Shown piece by piece: positions 1 through 7,999 of a stretch of 18,084 nucleotides of DNA. The DNA is from an uncultured archaeon A07HN63 (GTDB lineage: Archaea > Halobacteriota > Halobacteria > Halobacteriales > Haloferacaceae). Position numbers and translations under genes: made by a program. Where the stretch lies: NCBI GenBank assembly GCA_000496215.1, contig KI543214.1:110203-128286 (forward strand), given 5' to 3'. Position 1 is the stretch's first letter. The number at the start of each line of letters is the position of its first letter. Below the pieces are notes generated by a model. It was given only the letters and a program-made list of their open reading frames with translations, was not told where the DNA came from and searched no databases.

Positions 1-1283
1 ATCTTGACATCGTTGAACACGTCGCCTTTGGTGTTGAAGTTGACCTTCGTCTGTGCACCGACAAAATTGATCTCCTCGTCGTTGTCGAGTGCTTCCTTGC
101 CTTCCGCGAAGGTACTAACCTTCTTGCCAGGCGCTCGGGCAACGGGCCCGAGGTTCTTCTGTATCGCCTCGGGTGTGGCCTCGCCAGCTCGGTGAATAGC
201 CAGCGCTGACACCGTAATCGAGTCGTATGCCGATGCCGACCAGCTGTTCTTTGACATGTCGTCGTCGTACGTATCGGATGACTTGACGAAGCTGTCTAGT
301 TCGTCGATGTAGGTATCAGCCCACGGGCCGGATGTTGCCGGCACCGAGACACGGACCCAGTCGTCTTCGAGTCGGCTGCCGAGTTCATCTCGCACCTTTG
401 GGTTCTTCATCGGATTCGAGAGCATCACCTTGCCCCCGTAGCCGCCCTGCTTCCACCCCTCAAGCATCGTCACGGCGTCCGGTGCCTCCTCGACGGCGAT
501 CCCGAAGAGGTCGATGTCGGCCTCAAAGAAGCTCTCGAGATCGGATCGATAGGTTGTTTTGCCGCCTTCGACCTCCAGTTTCTCCGTCTGCGTTACTCCA
601 TCAAGGACGCCGATGGCATCATAGAATGCTTCCGCCCACGTTCTTGCACCCGATGTCTTCGTGTTGATGACACCGATGTTCGTCGCGTCGGAACTTTGCG
701 CGTGCAGGGCTGCTCCTGCGGTGTGCTGGGTGTCGGCTCCGGTGGTTCGCCAGAACCACTCGTCATCGGAGAGGTCGCTGGGCGTTCCATTGTCACCGCC
801 GCGGGTGTCAAAGAACCGTGAGCCGGCGTACATCGTGACGACAGGAACCTCTAGCTCCTGAATGAAGTCCCATGTCGGGACAGCTGTTGTCGAGGTCAAC
901 CCGGTGATTACATTGGCGTTGTCGACGTTGACAAGCTGCCGAAGTTTTTCCCGTGCAGTCGTCGGGTCATACCCCGTATCTCGTCTGACAACACCGATCT
1001 CCTCTCCGAGCGGCCCGCCGGCCTCGTTGATTTTCTGCACTGCGAGATCAGTCGACGCCGATACCGGTGGTTGAATGGCCGACAGCCCGCCGGTCAGGAT
1101 CGCCGGCTGGCCAAAGGTGATCCCGGCCGAGTCGCCGCCATCGCCGGACTCACCACCGTCGGTGCCGCCACCGGTACAGCCGGCAAGGCCGACCAGTCCG
1201 GCTGTCCCCGCCGCGCTTGCAGCCCTCATGAATTGTCGTCGATCGGTGCGCCCGAATTCCCCTTGTGTGTCATGATCAGTCAT
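1..1283 (-). CDS. ABC transporter substrate-binding lipoprotein, branched-chain amino acid (LivJ) type; 3' end outside window
   Basis: The reading frame is open from ATG at 1283 to the left edge (427 codons visible), so the C-terminus is missing. The N-terminus has a twin-arginine motif (RRQFMR, residues 15-20), a hydrophobic stretch and a lipobox ending LAGC (Cys36), followed by a Gly/Ser/Asp-rich linker. This predicts Tat export and lipid anchoring on the outer face of the membrane. The body (from ITFGQPAILTGG; then DLAVQKINEAGGPLG, TARE, and SWSASAYDSITVSALAI near the end) matches type I periplasmic binding proteins of the Leu/Ile/Val family. These deliver amino acids, amides or similar small ligands to a LivHMGF-type permease. 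The ligand cannot be told from sequence. Permease and ATPase genes would be expected to the left of the window. The start is chosen because it places the RR motif at a normal distance. Confidence 0.9.
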   Translation of the reverse strand, partial: MTDHDTQGEFGRTDRRQFMRAASAAGTAGLVGLAGCTGGGTDGGESGDGGDSAGITFGQPAILTGGLSAIQPPVSASTDLAVQKINEAGGPLGEEIGVVRRDTGYDPTTAREKLRQLVNVDNANVITGLTSTTAVPTWDFIQELEVPVVTMYAGSRFFDTRGGDNGTPSDLSDDEWFWRTTGADTQHTAGAALHAQSSDATNIGVINTKTSGARTWAEAFYDAIGVLDGVTQTEKLEVEGGKTTYRSDLESFFEADIDLFGIAVEEAPDAVTMLEGWKQGGYGGKVMLSNPMKNPKVRDELGSRLEDDWVRVSVPATSGPWADTYIDELDSFVKSSDTYDDDMSKNSWSASAYDSITVSALAIHRAGEATPEAIQKNLGPVARAPGKKVSTFAEGKEALDNDEEINFVGAQTKVNFNTKGDVFNDVK

Positions 1284-1342
1284 GATTGAACTGTCGCATC
1301 TAAGTGGATCTTATGCTACATGTAAAAAACCTTGGGAATAAG

Positions 1343-1358
1343 TTAATATAATATATAG
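1343..1358 (-). promoter_or_regulatory. Possible TATA-box region for the substrate-binding protein gene
   Basis: An almost pure A/T stretch lies 60-75 bases upstream of the ATG at 1283 and reads ACTATATATTATATTAAC on the minus strand. If used, it would leave a leader of roughly 35-45 bases. The stretch is nearly symmetric, so it could also serve the other strand, but no gene starts there. Confidence 0.3.
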
Positions 1359-1911
1359 TGTGCTCATGACAGTTAATGACGAAGCTTCCCGCAGAGAATG
1401 CATCGTGTGGCAATGCTGTCGATAAAAATGGAGTAGTTCACTCCAAAAGGGAGGGACGATGCGTGCGGGGAGTCAGCGGGACCAATCCGCAACCGCGTGG
1501 CTAACCGATTCAGCGGCGGGTCCGACGGCGGCTCCGCCGGTAAACCTCGTCACCGCTGGCCCGGAATCGGCTGTACCACTTCGATGGCGAACCGGGGTCT
1601 CGGAAACGAGCCCACTGGTTCTTCGATTTGCGGTTGTATTCTGCCTTGGACTCTCGTTTTACCATCATCGCATTACTTACTACAGTATTAGTAAACATTT
1701 GGCTGTCGTATCCGGCAATTGCTGCGGTTTCTGCTGTGTTTTCTGTGAGAAAACTATGAAGGATACAGTATAGAAACGAGATGTTCGATAAAAACGGCGG
1801 TTAATGTCTATTTATTTATACGAAACGATCAGTACATACCTTCTTGCAGGAGTGGCAGTGTGAGAACTACTACTATGTGATTGTTCAGTATCAATCTGCT
1901 CTGGCCGGGGT

Positions 1912-1959
1912 GACTCAGGAGCAGTGAGCCACCCGCGGCTCAACGAGACCCGGGAGTCT
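1912..1959. other. Nested inverted repeats, possible structured RNA or operator
   Basis: TGAGCC at 1925-1930 pairs perfectly with GGCTCA at 1937-1942 across a six-base loop. GACTC at 1912-1916 can pair with GAGTC at 1953-1957 to enclose it, and AGAC/GTCT (1946-1949 with 1956-1959) is an alternative small hairpin. The element sits downstream of a TATA-like stretch in a gene-free region. It could be a small RNA, a regulator-binding site or chance. The strand is not determined. Confidence 0.25.
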
Positions 1960-2057
1960 GCGAGTATATTCCGTCGGGTGCTCGGTTAGTAGTGGTTTGG
2001 CGCACCCGGTTCCGATTCACATCGTTCTGGAACAATGGAATGACGGTAGAAGCTGGA

Positions 2058-2130
2058 TGCGGGGCCCGGAATTTGAATCCGGGTCGTCAGCTTGGAAGGC
2101 TGAGGTCATACCAAACTAGACCAGCCCCGC
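2058..2130 (-). tRNA. tRNA-Gly (anticodon UCC)
   Basis: Read on the minus strand the 73 bases fold as a full cloverleaf. The 7-bp acceptor stem GCGGGGC/GCCCCGC is perfect. The anticodon stem TCAGC/GCTGA carries the loop CTTCCAA, giving anticodon UCC, which reads GGA (and by wobble GGG). The T stem CCGGA/TCCGG has loop TTCAAAT, and the discriminator base is A. CCA is not encoded. No intron is present. The uridine at the wobble position makes it a candidate for 5-position modification, relevant to the Trm9-like gene about 1.2 kb away. Confidence 0.97.
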
Positions 2131-2155
2131 TCGCACCTAACCAAATCCAGTGGGT

Positions 2156-2165
2156 GGTTAAGACA
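2156..2165 (-). promoter_or_regulatory. TATA-like box of tRNA-Gly
   Basis: TGTCTTAACC on the minus strand is centred about 30 bases before the tRNA 5' end at 2130, the usual spacing for an archaeal TATA box. Confidence 0.4.
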
Positions 2166-2216
2166 TTTTCTGTCTCAATTAACAGGGGTGGTATCTCTGC
2201 ACCAATTCGCGACCGC

Positions 2217-3254
2217 TCAGTCGTCGGCGAACGCCTCGGCGGCCTCACGAATCTCCGGCGAGACGCCGGGGACCTCGGTTTCCCCGACCGGCCCCTCGGA
2301 TTCGAGTTCGTCCAGCGATTTGGGGAACGTCCGCAGATCCTTGTGGATCGACAGGCCGGCTTTCGCGCCCTTCCCCATCGCCACCGGAATCTGGTTGTGG
2401 CCCTGCGTGATGTCGCCGACAGCATAGATGCCATCGACGGTTGTCTCACCGTGGTCACCGGTGATGACTGTGCCGTCGTCGTTCAGCTCGCAGCCCAGCG
2501 AGGTCGCCAGCCCGGTGTTGTAATCGGAGCCGTACATGGCGAACCCGCCGCGGTACTCGCGGACGGTGCCGTCCTCGAACTCGAAGCTTTCGAGCCAGCC
2601 GTCATCGCCCCGGCTCAGGCTCTCGATATCCTCGTGGATCACGTCGACCGGGTGGCCCTCGACGAGTTTCTGGGTCTCGTCGCTCCACTCGATCTCGTCG
2701 CCACGGGTCAGAATATCGACCTCGTCGGTGAAGTTGAGCATGATCATCGCGACGTGGGCCGTCGCCTCGCCGGTGCCCATCACGTACACCGATTCGTCGA
2801 TGAACATGTAGGCGTCACAGTGGAGGCAGTAGTGCAGCCCCTTCCCGGTCCGCGGCAGCGGCGGCTCGGGGCGCTCGTCGGAAAAGCCCATCCCGAGGAC
2901 GACCCGGTCGGCAACGATATCCGTGGAGTTACCGCTGAGGTGGAACCGGCCGTCGTCGTCCTGTTCTATCTCGTCGATGTAATCGCGGACCACATCGCCG
3001 CCGTAGCTCTCGACCTGTTCGGTCGCGGTCTGGAGGAACTCGTTGCCGGACACATCCTCTGTGACCCCGATCACGTTGTGGGTGTCGAGCATCATCGCCG
3101 CGCGGCCGCCACCGCGGTCGATGACGACCGTTTCGTGACTCAGTCGCGTCGTGTAGAGGGCCGCCGAAAGACCGGCCGGCCCGCCGCCGATTACTGCCAC
3201 TTCATACCGCTGTGGGTCGGATTTGGCTTCCGACTCACCGTCTGTCTCACTCAT
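2217..3254 (-). CDS. Thioredoxin-reductase-like FAD/NAD(P)-dependent oxidoreductase
   Basis: 345 residues from ATG at 3254 (MSETDGES). The open frame extends 25 codons further, but a TATA-like box lies inside that extension at the right distance for a leaderless message starting at 3254. The FAD-binding fold opens with VIGGGPAG (residues 21-28). A redox-type CxxC, CLHC, lies at 143-146, where TrxB proteins have CATC. The NAD(P)-binding glycine motif is GTGEAT (160-165), different from the usual GGGDSA. The C-terminal FAD motif GIYAVGDIT is followed by GHNQIPVAMGKGAKAGLSIH. Family membership is clear. Whether it reduces thioredoxin, another small redox protein or something else, and whether it prefers NADPH, cannot be told. 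It lies 90 bases downstream of the methyltransferase gene with its own promoter. Confidence 0.88.
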   Translation of the reverse strand: MSETDGESEAKSDPQRYEVAVIGGGPAGLSAALYTTRLSHETVVIDRGGGRAAMMLDTHNVIGVTEDVSGNEFLQTATEQVESYGGDVVRDYIDEIEQDDDGRFHLSGNSTDIVADRVVLGMGFSDERPEPPLPRTGKGLHYCLHCDAYMFIDESVYVMGTGEATAHVAMIMLNFTDEVDILTRGDEIEWSDETQKLVEGHPVDVIHEDIESLSRGDDGWLESFEFEDGTVREYRGGFAMYGSDYNTGLATSLGCELNDDGTVITGDHGETTVDGIYAVGDITQGHNQIPVAMGKGAKAGLSIHKDLRTFPKSLDELESEGPVGETEVPGVSPEIREAAEAFADD

Positions 3255-3278
3255 GTACTTGGTGTTGGTGATCCGGAC

Positions 3279-3288
3279 ATATAACTTC
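3279..3288 (-). promoter_or_regulatory. TATA box of the TrxB-like gene
   Basis: AAGTTATATG on the minus strand is centred about 29 bases before the ATG at 3254, the spacing expected for a leaderless haloarchaeal transcript. It supports the shorter start. Confidence 0.5.
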
Positions 3289-3344
3289 ACACCCGTTGTG
3301 CGCGTGGGGTGCATACGGTAGGCTGTCACAGGGGTATCAGCCGG

Positions 3345-4091
3345 TCAATCGGAATCTGCGGTGGACGACTCGGTATCGTCTGCGGGGGCGACAACAGCAT
3401 AACAGTTCCCGCTGGAGACCCGCATCGACAGGCAGTCGATTTCAGGGACGGCTGCCAGCGTGTCTCGAAATGTATCTGGGTCGTAGATGTAGTAATACCG
3501 GTCGACGGTCTCGCCACCGGGCAGGGTCCACTCGATTTCCGTCTCGAACGCGGAGTCACGGTCGAAGCGGTCGTGGGCCGTACTCCACGCCGAGACGAGC
3601 GCGCGGCCCCCCGGTTCCAGCACGCGACCAACCGCCGCGAGACTCCGCTGCCGGGTCGCTGCGGGTCGAAGGTGGTGGAGCGTCGCCACGTAGACAACCT
3701 GTGAAAACGAGTTCGCCGCAAACGGGAGCCCGGCGGCGTCACCGTGGACAAAATCGGCCGCAAATCCCCGTTCCTGTCGCCGCTTCTGTGCTGCCCCCAG
3801 CAGTTCGCGGCTCACGTCGACGCCGACGACCGCGGCACCCTGTTCGGCGAGCAGTTCGGCGTGGCGAGCGTTGCCACAGCCGATATCGAGCGCGCGATCC
3901 AGCCCACGGCGGTCGACCTCGTCGTCGACGAAGGCCTCGACTTCCGGCCACGCGTACTCGCGGGTCTTGGCAAAGTGGTCGGCGATCCGGTCGTAGACGG
4001 CCTGCACCTCACCTGCTGCGCGGGTGACGCTGTCGCCGCTGCCGCCGTCGACACGCTCCGCTCTACGGTCGCTCTCGTCGTCAGCAGTCAC
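3345..4091 (-). CDS. Class I SAM-dependent methyltransferase, Trm9/ALKBH8-like
   Basis: 248 residues. A Rossmann-type methyltransferase core is seen: motif I ALDIGCGNARHAELL, acidic motif GVDVS, GDAAGLPFAANSFSQVV, and VLEPGGRALVSAW. Two features point to the Trm9/ALKBH8 branch rather than a generic enzyme: the N-terminal AVYDRIADHFAKTREYAWPEVEAF, resembling the VYDxIAxHFxxTRxxxWP signature, and the ATLHHL plus VSAW segment. Eukaryotic Trm9 methylates carboxymethyluridine at wobble U34 of certain tRNAs. A wobble-uridine role here is an inference; a quinone or other small-molecule methyltransferase is the alternative. The ATG overlaps the purB stop (ATGA, 4088-4091), so the two are probably cotranscribed and translationally coupled. 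Confidence 0.85.
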   Translation of the reverse strand: MTADDESDRRAERVDGGSGDSVTRAAGEVQAVYDRIADHFAKTREYAWPEVEAFVDDEVDRRGLDRALDIGCGNARHAELLAEQGAAVVGVDVSRELLGAAQKRRQERGFAADFVHGDAAGLPFAANSFSQVVYVATLHHLRPAATRQRSLAAVGRVLEPGGRALVSAWSTAHDRFDRDSAFETEIEWTLPGGETVDRYYYIYDPDTFRDTLAAVPEIDCLSMRVSSGNCYAVVAPADDTESSTADSD

Positions 4092-5503
4092 GATTCGGTG
4101 TCGGTCGCCAGCTCGCTGGCGATGCCGGTGTAGCCTGTTGGCGTCAGGGAGAGCAGTTCCTCACGCACGTCGTCGTCGACATCGAGAGATTCGAACAGGT
4201 CGTGGAAGTCCTCAATTGTGACCGACTGGCCGCGGGTGAGTTCCTTCACGCGCTCGTAGGCCTCTGTATCACCCTCGCGGCGCAGGATCGTCTGGACGGC
4301 CTCGCCGATGATCTCCGGCGTGGATTCGAGGTCCTCTGTCATCACCTGTTCGTTGGGGACGATCTTGTCGAGCCCGGCCTGTGTCTTCGTGTAGCCGACC
4401 AGGCAGTGAGCGAGCGCGGCCCCAACGTTTCGCTTGACCGTCGAATCCGAGAGGTCGCGCTGGAGCCGCGAGGTCGTCACGTAATCGGCGAGGAAAGTGC
4501 AATCCGAGTTCGCCTTCGAGAGGTTGCCCTCGCTGTTCTCGAAGTCGATGGGATTCACCTTGTGTGGCATCGTCGACGACCCGGTTTCGCCCTCGACGGT
4601 GCGCTGGCCGAGGTACCGATCCGAGATGTAGAGCCACATGTCGCGGTCGAGATCGAGCAGGACGTTGTTGACGCCGCGGAGGGCATCGAAGACGGCGGCC
4701 ATGTCGTCGCAGGGGTTGACCTGCGTCGCCAGCGCGGTATGTTCGAGACCGAGGTCGGTCACGAACGACTCCGCGAACGCGGGCCAGTCGGCCTCGGGGT
4801 AGGCGGCGGTGTGGGCGGCGTAGGTGCCGGAGGCACCGGCAAGTTTGCCCGCGAGGTCGTCGGTCGCCCCCTGCAGCCGACCCATCGCCTTGCCCAACCG
4901 GGCGGCGTAAACGGCCATCTCCTTGCCGAACGTCGTCGGCGTCGCGGGCTGGCCGTGCGTCCGGGCGAGCATCGAGAGGTCGCGGTGCTCGTGGGCGAGG
5001 GCAGTGAGCGCGTCCCGAATCTCGCGGAGTTCCGGCAGCAACACGTCCTCGACGGCCGGTTTGAGCAGCAGTCGGTGCGCGAGGTTGTTCACGTCCTCGC
5101 TCGTGAGGCCGAAATGCAGCCACGGAAACAACCGGTCGGCGTCGTCGATTGCGGCGGCCTCGGCGAGTCGGACCCGGAGGAAGTACTCGACGGCTTTCAC
5201 GTCGTGGTTGGTCGCGCTGTAGCCTTCTGCTCCCTCGACTTCGAGCCGTTTGATCAGGTCGGCGTCGTCGTCACCGAACGACTCGTAGCAATCACGGATG
5301 GCGTCGCGTTCGGCATCGGTGAGCGCGAGATCGGTCGCATCGAGGTCGGCGAGCGCGATGAGATACTCGGCCTCGACGCGGAGGCGAGCCCGCATCAGGC
5401 CGGCTTCGCTGGCGTACGGCGACAGCGGAGCGGTGCGTCGGCTGTACCGCCCGTCGAGCGGCGACACCGCCGCCAGCGGATCGCTTCGGGAGAGATCGGT
5501 CAT
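4088..5503 (-). CDS. purB: Adenylosuccinate lyase
   Basis: 471 residues from ATG at 5503 (MTDLSRSDPLAAVSPLDGRYS). The upstream 29 codons of open frame are basic, unlike the rest, and are rejected. The enzyme cleaves fumarate from SAICAR in inosinate synthesis and from adenylosuccinate in AMP synthesis, in the cytoplasm. The family signature SSTMPHKVNP is at 309-318 with its flexible catalytic loop. THGQPATPT (182-190) carries a conserved histidine and TNHDVKAVEYFL is at 98-109. The PLDGRY start and overall length match the E. coli type of PurB. No frame breaks were seen. It diverges from the purN-purH1 gene across 150 bases and is followed by the Trm9-like gene. Confidence 0.96.
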   Translation of the reverse strand: MTDLSRSDPLAAVSPLDGRYSRRTAPLSPYASEAGLMRARLRVEAEYLIALADLDATDLALTDAERDAIRDCYESFGDDDADLIKRLEVEGAEGYSATNHDVKAVEYFLRVRLAEAAAIDDADRLFPWLHFGLTSEDVNNLAHRLLLKPAVEDVLLPELREIRDALTALAHEHRDLSMLARTHGQPATPTTFGKEMAVYAARLGKAMGRLQGATDDLAGKLAGASGTYAAHTAAYPEADWPAFAESFVTDLGLEHTALATQVNPCDDMAAVFDALRGVNNVLLDLDRDMWLYISDRYLGQRTVEGETGSSTMPHKVNPIDFENSEGNLSKANSDCTFLADYVTTSRLQRDLSDSTVKRNVGAALAHCLVGYTKTQAGLDKIVPNEQVMTEDLESTPEIIGEAVQTILRREGDTEAYERVKELTRGQSVTIEDFHDLFESLDVDDDVREELLSLTPTGYTGIASELATDTES

Positions 5504-5653
5504 AGGTGAGGGTGCCCGTGGAAGTCGCAAAAGTATGTCGAATGGCCACCGCAGGCTCGCGTTCTGGAAGTGCTCACAGCCGATAGACACCCGCGCTGAA
5601 GGGTCACTGCAGCCGACCGCAACTGTTTTTCGACCACCAACAGACCCTAAGAT
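5504..5653. promoter_or_regulatory. Divergent control region between purB and purN-purH1
   Basis: 150 bases separate the two purine genes. Weak T-rich candidates for TATA boxes lie near 5525-5535 for purB (minus strand, ACATACTTTTG) and near 5622-5632 for purNH (plus strand, ACTGTTTTTCG), each about 25-30 bases from its ATG. No clear operator repeat was found. Confidence 0.4.
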
Positions 5654-7235
5654 ATGGTGAAAATCGCCGGCTTAGCGAGCAATCGCGGCCGTAATCTGCT
5701 GCATATCGCCGACCGCGCCCCGGGCGGAGCGGAGCTCGCTATCGTCCTGACAAACGAAGATGGCGCGCCCGTCTTGGAGGGCGCTGCCGAACGCGGGATT
5801 CCCACGGAAGTCGTCACCCGCGAGGAGGACGAACCCCGCGAATCACACGAACAGCGGATTATCGAGACGCTGGAGGGGTACGATTTCGATCTGGTCTGTC
5901 TCGATGGCTATATGCGAATTCTCACCGACGAGTTCATCGACAACGCCCCGACGGCGCTCAACGTGCACCCCTCGTTGTTGCCGGCGTTCCCCGGGATGGA
6001 CGCTCACGAGCAGGTGCTGGACGCCGGCGTGCGGATGACCGGCTGTACGGTCCACGTCGTCACCGAAGAAGTCGACGCTGGGCCAATCGTCACACAGGAA
6101 GCCGTCCCGGTCTACGAGAGCGACGACACCGACGACCTCAAAGAGCGCGTGCTCCACGACGGTGAGTTCACCGCGTACCCGCGCGCAGTCCGGTGGTTCG
6201 CCGAGGATCGCGTGACTGTCGACCGCGAGGCAGAAACCGTCGAAATCGAAGGCGACACCGGCGGCGACTTCCCGCAACGTCGCCTTATTGACGACGATTT
6301 GGCCGATACACTACGATACGGCGAGAACCCCCATCAGGACGGCGGGGTGTACGCCGACGGGACCTGCGAGGAGGCAAACGTCGTCTCCGCGCCGCAGCTC
6401 AACGAGGGTGCGAAGGACCTCTCGTATAACAACTACAACGACGCAGACGGCGCGCTCAACCTGATCAAGGAGTTCGACGAGCCTGCCGCCGCCGTCATCA
6501 AACACACCAACCCCGCGGGCTGTGCTGTTGCGGACTCGCTGGCCGACGCCTACGACCGCGCGCTCCGCACCGACCCGAAGAGCGCGTTCGGCGGCGTCGT
6601 CGCGCTCAACCGCGAGTGTGACGCCGAAACAGCCGAACAGGTCGTCGACTCGTTCAAGGAGGTCGTCATCGCGCCCGGCTACACCGACGCCGCCCTCGAC
6701 GTGCTGACCGAGAAAGACAATCTCCGGATTCTCGACGTGGGCGACCTCGGCGAAATCTCGGAGACGATGACCGAGAAGCCGATTGTCGGCGGGCGACTCG
6801 TCCAGGAGCGCGACCTCGCGTCGCCCGACCCGAGGAGTTCGAAATCGTCACCGAACGCGAGCCGACCGACGAAGAACTCGAAACGATGTCGTTCGCGTGG
6901 CAGACGCTCAAACACGTCAAGTCCAACGGGATCGCCTTTGCCACCGGCACCGAGACGGTGAGCCTTGGCGTCGGGCAGGTTTCCCGTGTCGACGCCGTCG
7001 AACTCGCCGCGAAGAAGGCCGAGCGCGACGCTGAGGGCAAGCATGCAGAGGGAGCTGTCATGGCCTCCGACGCATTCTTCCGTTCCCGGATGGGATCGAC
7101 GCGGCCGCCGAGGCCGGGATCGAGGCCGTGATCCAGCCCGGTGGCTCCGTCAACGACGAGGACGTGATCGAGGCCGCCGACGAGCACGGGATGGCGATGG
7201 GCTTCACCGGGATGCGTTGTTTCCGCCACGACTGA
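5654..7235 (+). pseudogene. purH: PurN-PurH1 fusion (GAR formyltransferase + AICAR formyltransferase), interrupted by two single-base losses
   Basis: The first frame encodes a PurN domain (MVKIAGLASNRG; NVHPSLLP with Asn103 and His105; VDAGPIV with Asp141, matching the Asn-His-Asp set of GAR transformylase). A PurH transformylase domain follows: LRYGENPHQ 220-228, KHTNPAGC from Lys283-His284, SAFGGVVALN 310-319. At about 6828-6832 one base is missing. The next frame continues as EEFEIVTERE, HVKSNGIAFATG, GQVSRVDAV and MASDAFF. At about 7079-7082 another base is missing, and the third frame gives PFPDGIDAAAEAGIEAVIQP and GFTGMRCFRH up to TGA at 7233. Restored length is 527 residues. The IMP cyclohydrolase domain is absent, as in archaea that use PurO. 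As written, the transformylase domain is truncated, so this is either a pseudogene or a sequence error; the domain is otherwise fully preserved. Confidence 0.9.
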
Positions 7236-7313
7236 ACGGAGTTGAGGAGTGTCTGAAACCAGCGTATGAGCGGAGCGAACACGCACGCATTTCGCCACGA
7301 CTGACAAGCCCGA

Positions 7314-7943
7314 TTAATCGTTTTCCGTCAGATATGCCGGCGGTACGTGGTCAGTCGTATACACGCGTTTTCCGCGCTTTGTGATCGTGTGGCCGTCGTC
7401 GCCCATTGCTGCCGCGTCGACCCGCAGGATCACAGGCTCGGCCGCGTGGCGGTTGCCGACGGCCCGCGCGGCGTCGACCGATCCGCTGAGGTGGACGTAC
7501 TGGCGGCTCATCGGTTTGAGGCCCGCCTCGCGGATCGATGGCAACGCATCCGGCGCGGTGCCGTGATACAGCGTGTCCGGAACCGGCGTTCCACCGGCGT
7601 CCAGATCCACGGACACCGAGTGGCCGTAGGCCGCCCGCACCCGGCCGCCGTCGACTTCGAAGCGGCCTTTGGGGTCGGTTCGAATGATACCGATCACCGC
7701 CTCGCGGTCGATACCGTCGTATTTTGCTTGAGTACGAGCAAGCAGAGACTCCAGTTCGGTCCAGCCGGCATCGTTGAGTTTGAGACCGGCATCGTCGGGA
7801 AAGTGTCGCAGCGCGCCGCTGATGAATTTCGAGACCTGTGTGCGACGGCGTGCCGACAGCACGCGCCGCCCGTCGTCGCCACAGACCGGGCAGTCGCCGG
7901 TATCGAAATAGCCGTCGGCGTCGCAGTAGTGGATATCGCTCAT
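7314..7943 (-). CDS. kptA: RNA 2'-phosphotransferase, Tpt1/KptA family
   Basis: 209 residues from ATG at 7943 (MSDIHYCD). The upstream open frame is basic and read from non-coding sequence. Tpt1 enzymes transfer an internal RNA 2'-phosphate to NAD+, giving ADP-ribose 1''-2''-cyclic phosphate. Seen here: a Cys-containing N-terminus with Cys7, Cys18 and Cys21 (CPVCG), suggesting a small zinc ribbon; VSKFISGALRHFPDDAGL with Arg46-His47; RAAYGHSV (Arg103, His108); LYHGT (125-129); and VHLSGS (150-155). This order matches the Arg-His-Arg-Arg active-site arrangement of the family. Its substrate in archaea is uncertain, because archaeal tRNA ligation by RtcB leaves no 2'-phosphate. It lies 56 bases downstream of the membrane-protein gene, same strand, and may be cotranscribed. 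Confidence 0.92.
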   Translation of the reverse strand: MSDIHYCDADGYFDTGDCPVCGDDGRRVLSARRRTQVSKFISGALRHFPDDAGLKLNDAGWTELESLLARTQAKYDGIDREAVIGIIRTDPKGRFEVDGGRVRAAYGHSVSVDLDAGGTPVPDTLYHGTAPDALPSIREAGLKPMSRQYVHLSGSVDAARAVGNRHAAEPVILRVDAAAMGDDGHTITKRGKRVYTTDHVPPAYLTEND

Positions 7944-7999
7944 GCTCTCGTCGCTGGTGGCGGTACTCGACAGTCGCTCATGGAGGTTTCGCTGTAACC

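Larger units (their letters stand above)
1284..2057. other. Intergenic region without a recognisable gene
   Basis: About 770 bases between the transporter gene and tRNA-Gly. The longest open frame (1459-1773, plus) encodes a Ser/Arg/Cys-rich peptide without the acidic bias of the neighbouring proteins and is not believed. The middle part (about 1640-1900) is clearly richer in A/T than the flanking genes. A TATA-like stretch (TATTTATTTATACG) lies near 1809-1822 on the plus strand, about 90 bases before a set of nested inverted repeats at 1912-1959. No insertion sequence, integrase or tRNA remnant was recognised. Confidence 0.5.

Noticed and set aside
1558..1567. Ten-base copy of the tRNA-Gly 3' region (GGCCCGGAAT), considered as an integration-site remnant
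   Set aside because: Too short and GC-rich to exceed chance, and no integrase or mobile gene lies between the copies.
1459..1773. 104-residue open frame in the region left of tRNA-Gly
   Set aside because: Composition unlike haloarchaeal proteins, no motif, crosses a change in base composition, no promoter at the right spacing.
1992..3284. 430-residue open frame on the plus strand opposite the TrxB-like gene
   Set aside because: Antisense shadow caused by high GC and the codon pattern of the real gene; no motif, and it runs over tRNA-Gly.
4202..5509. 435-residue open frame on the plus strand opposite purB
   Set aside because: Antisense shadow; purB on the other strand carries the full family signature.
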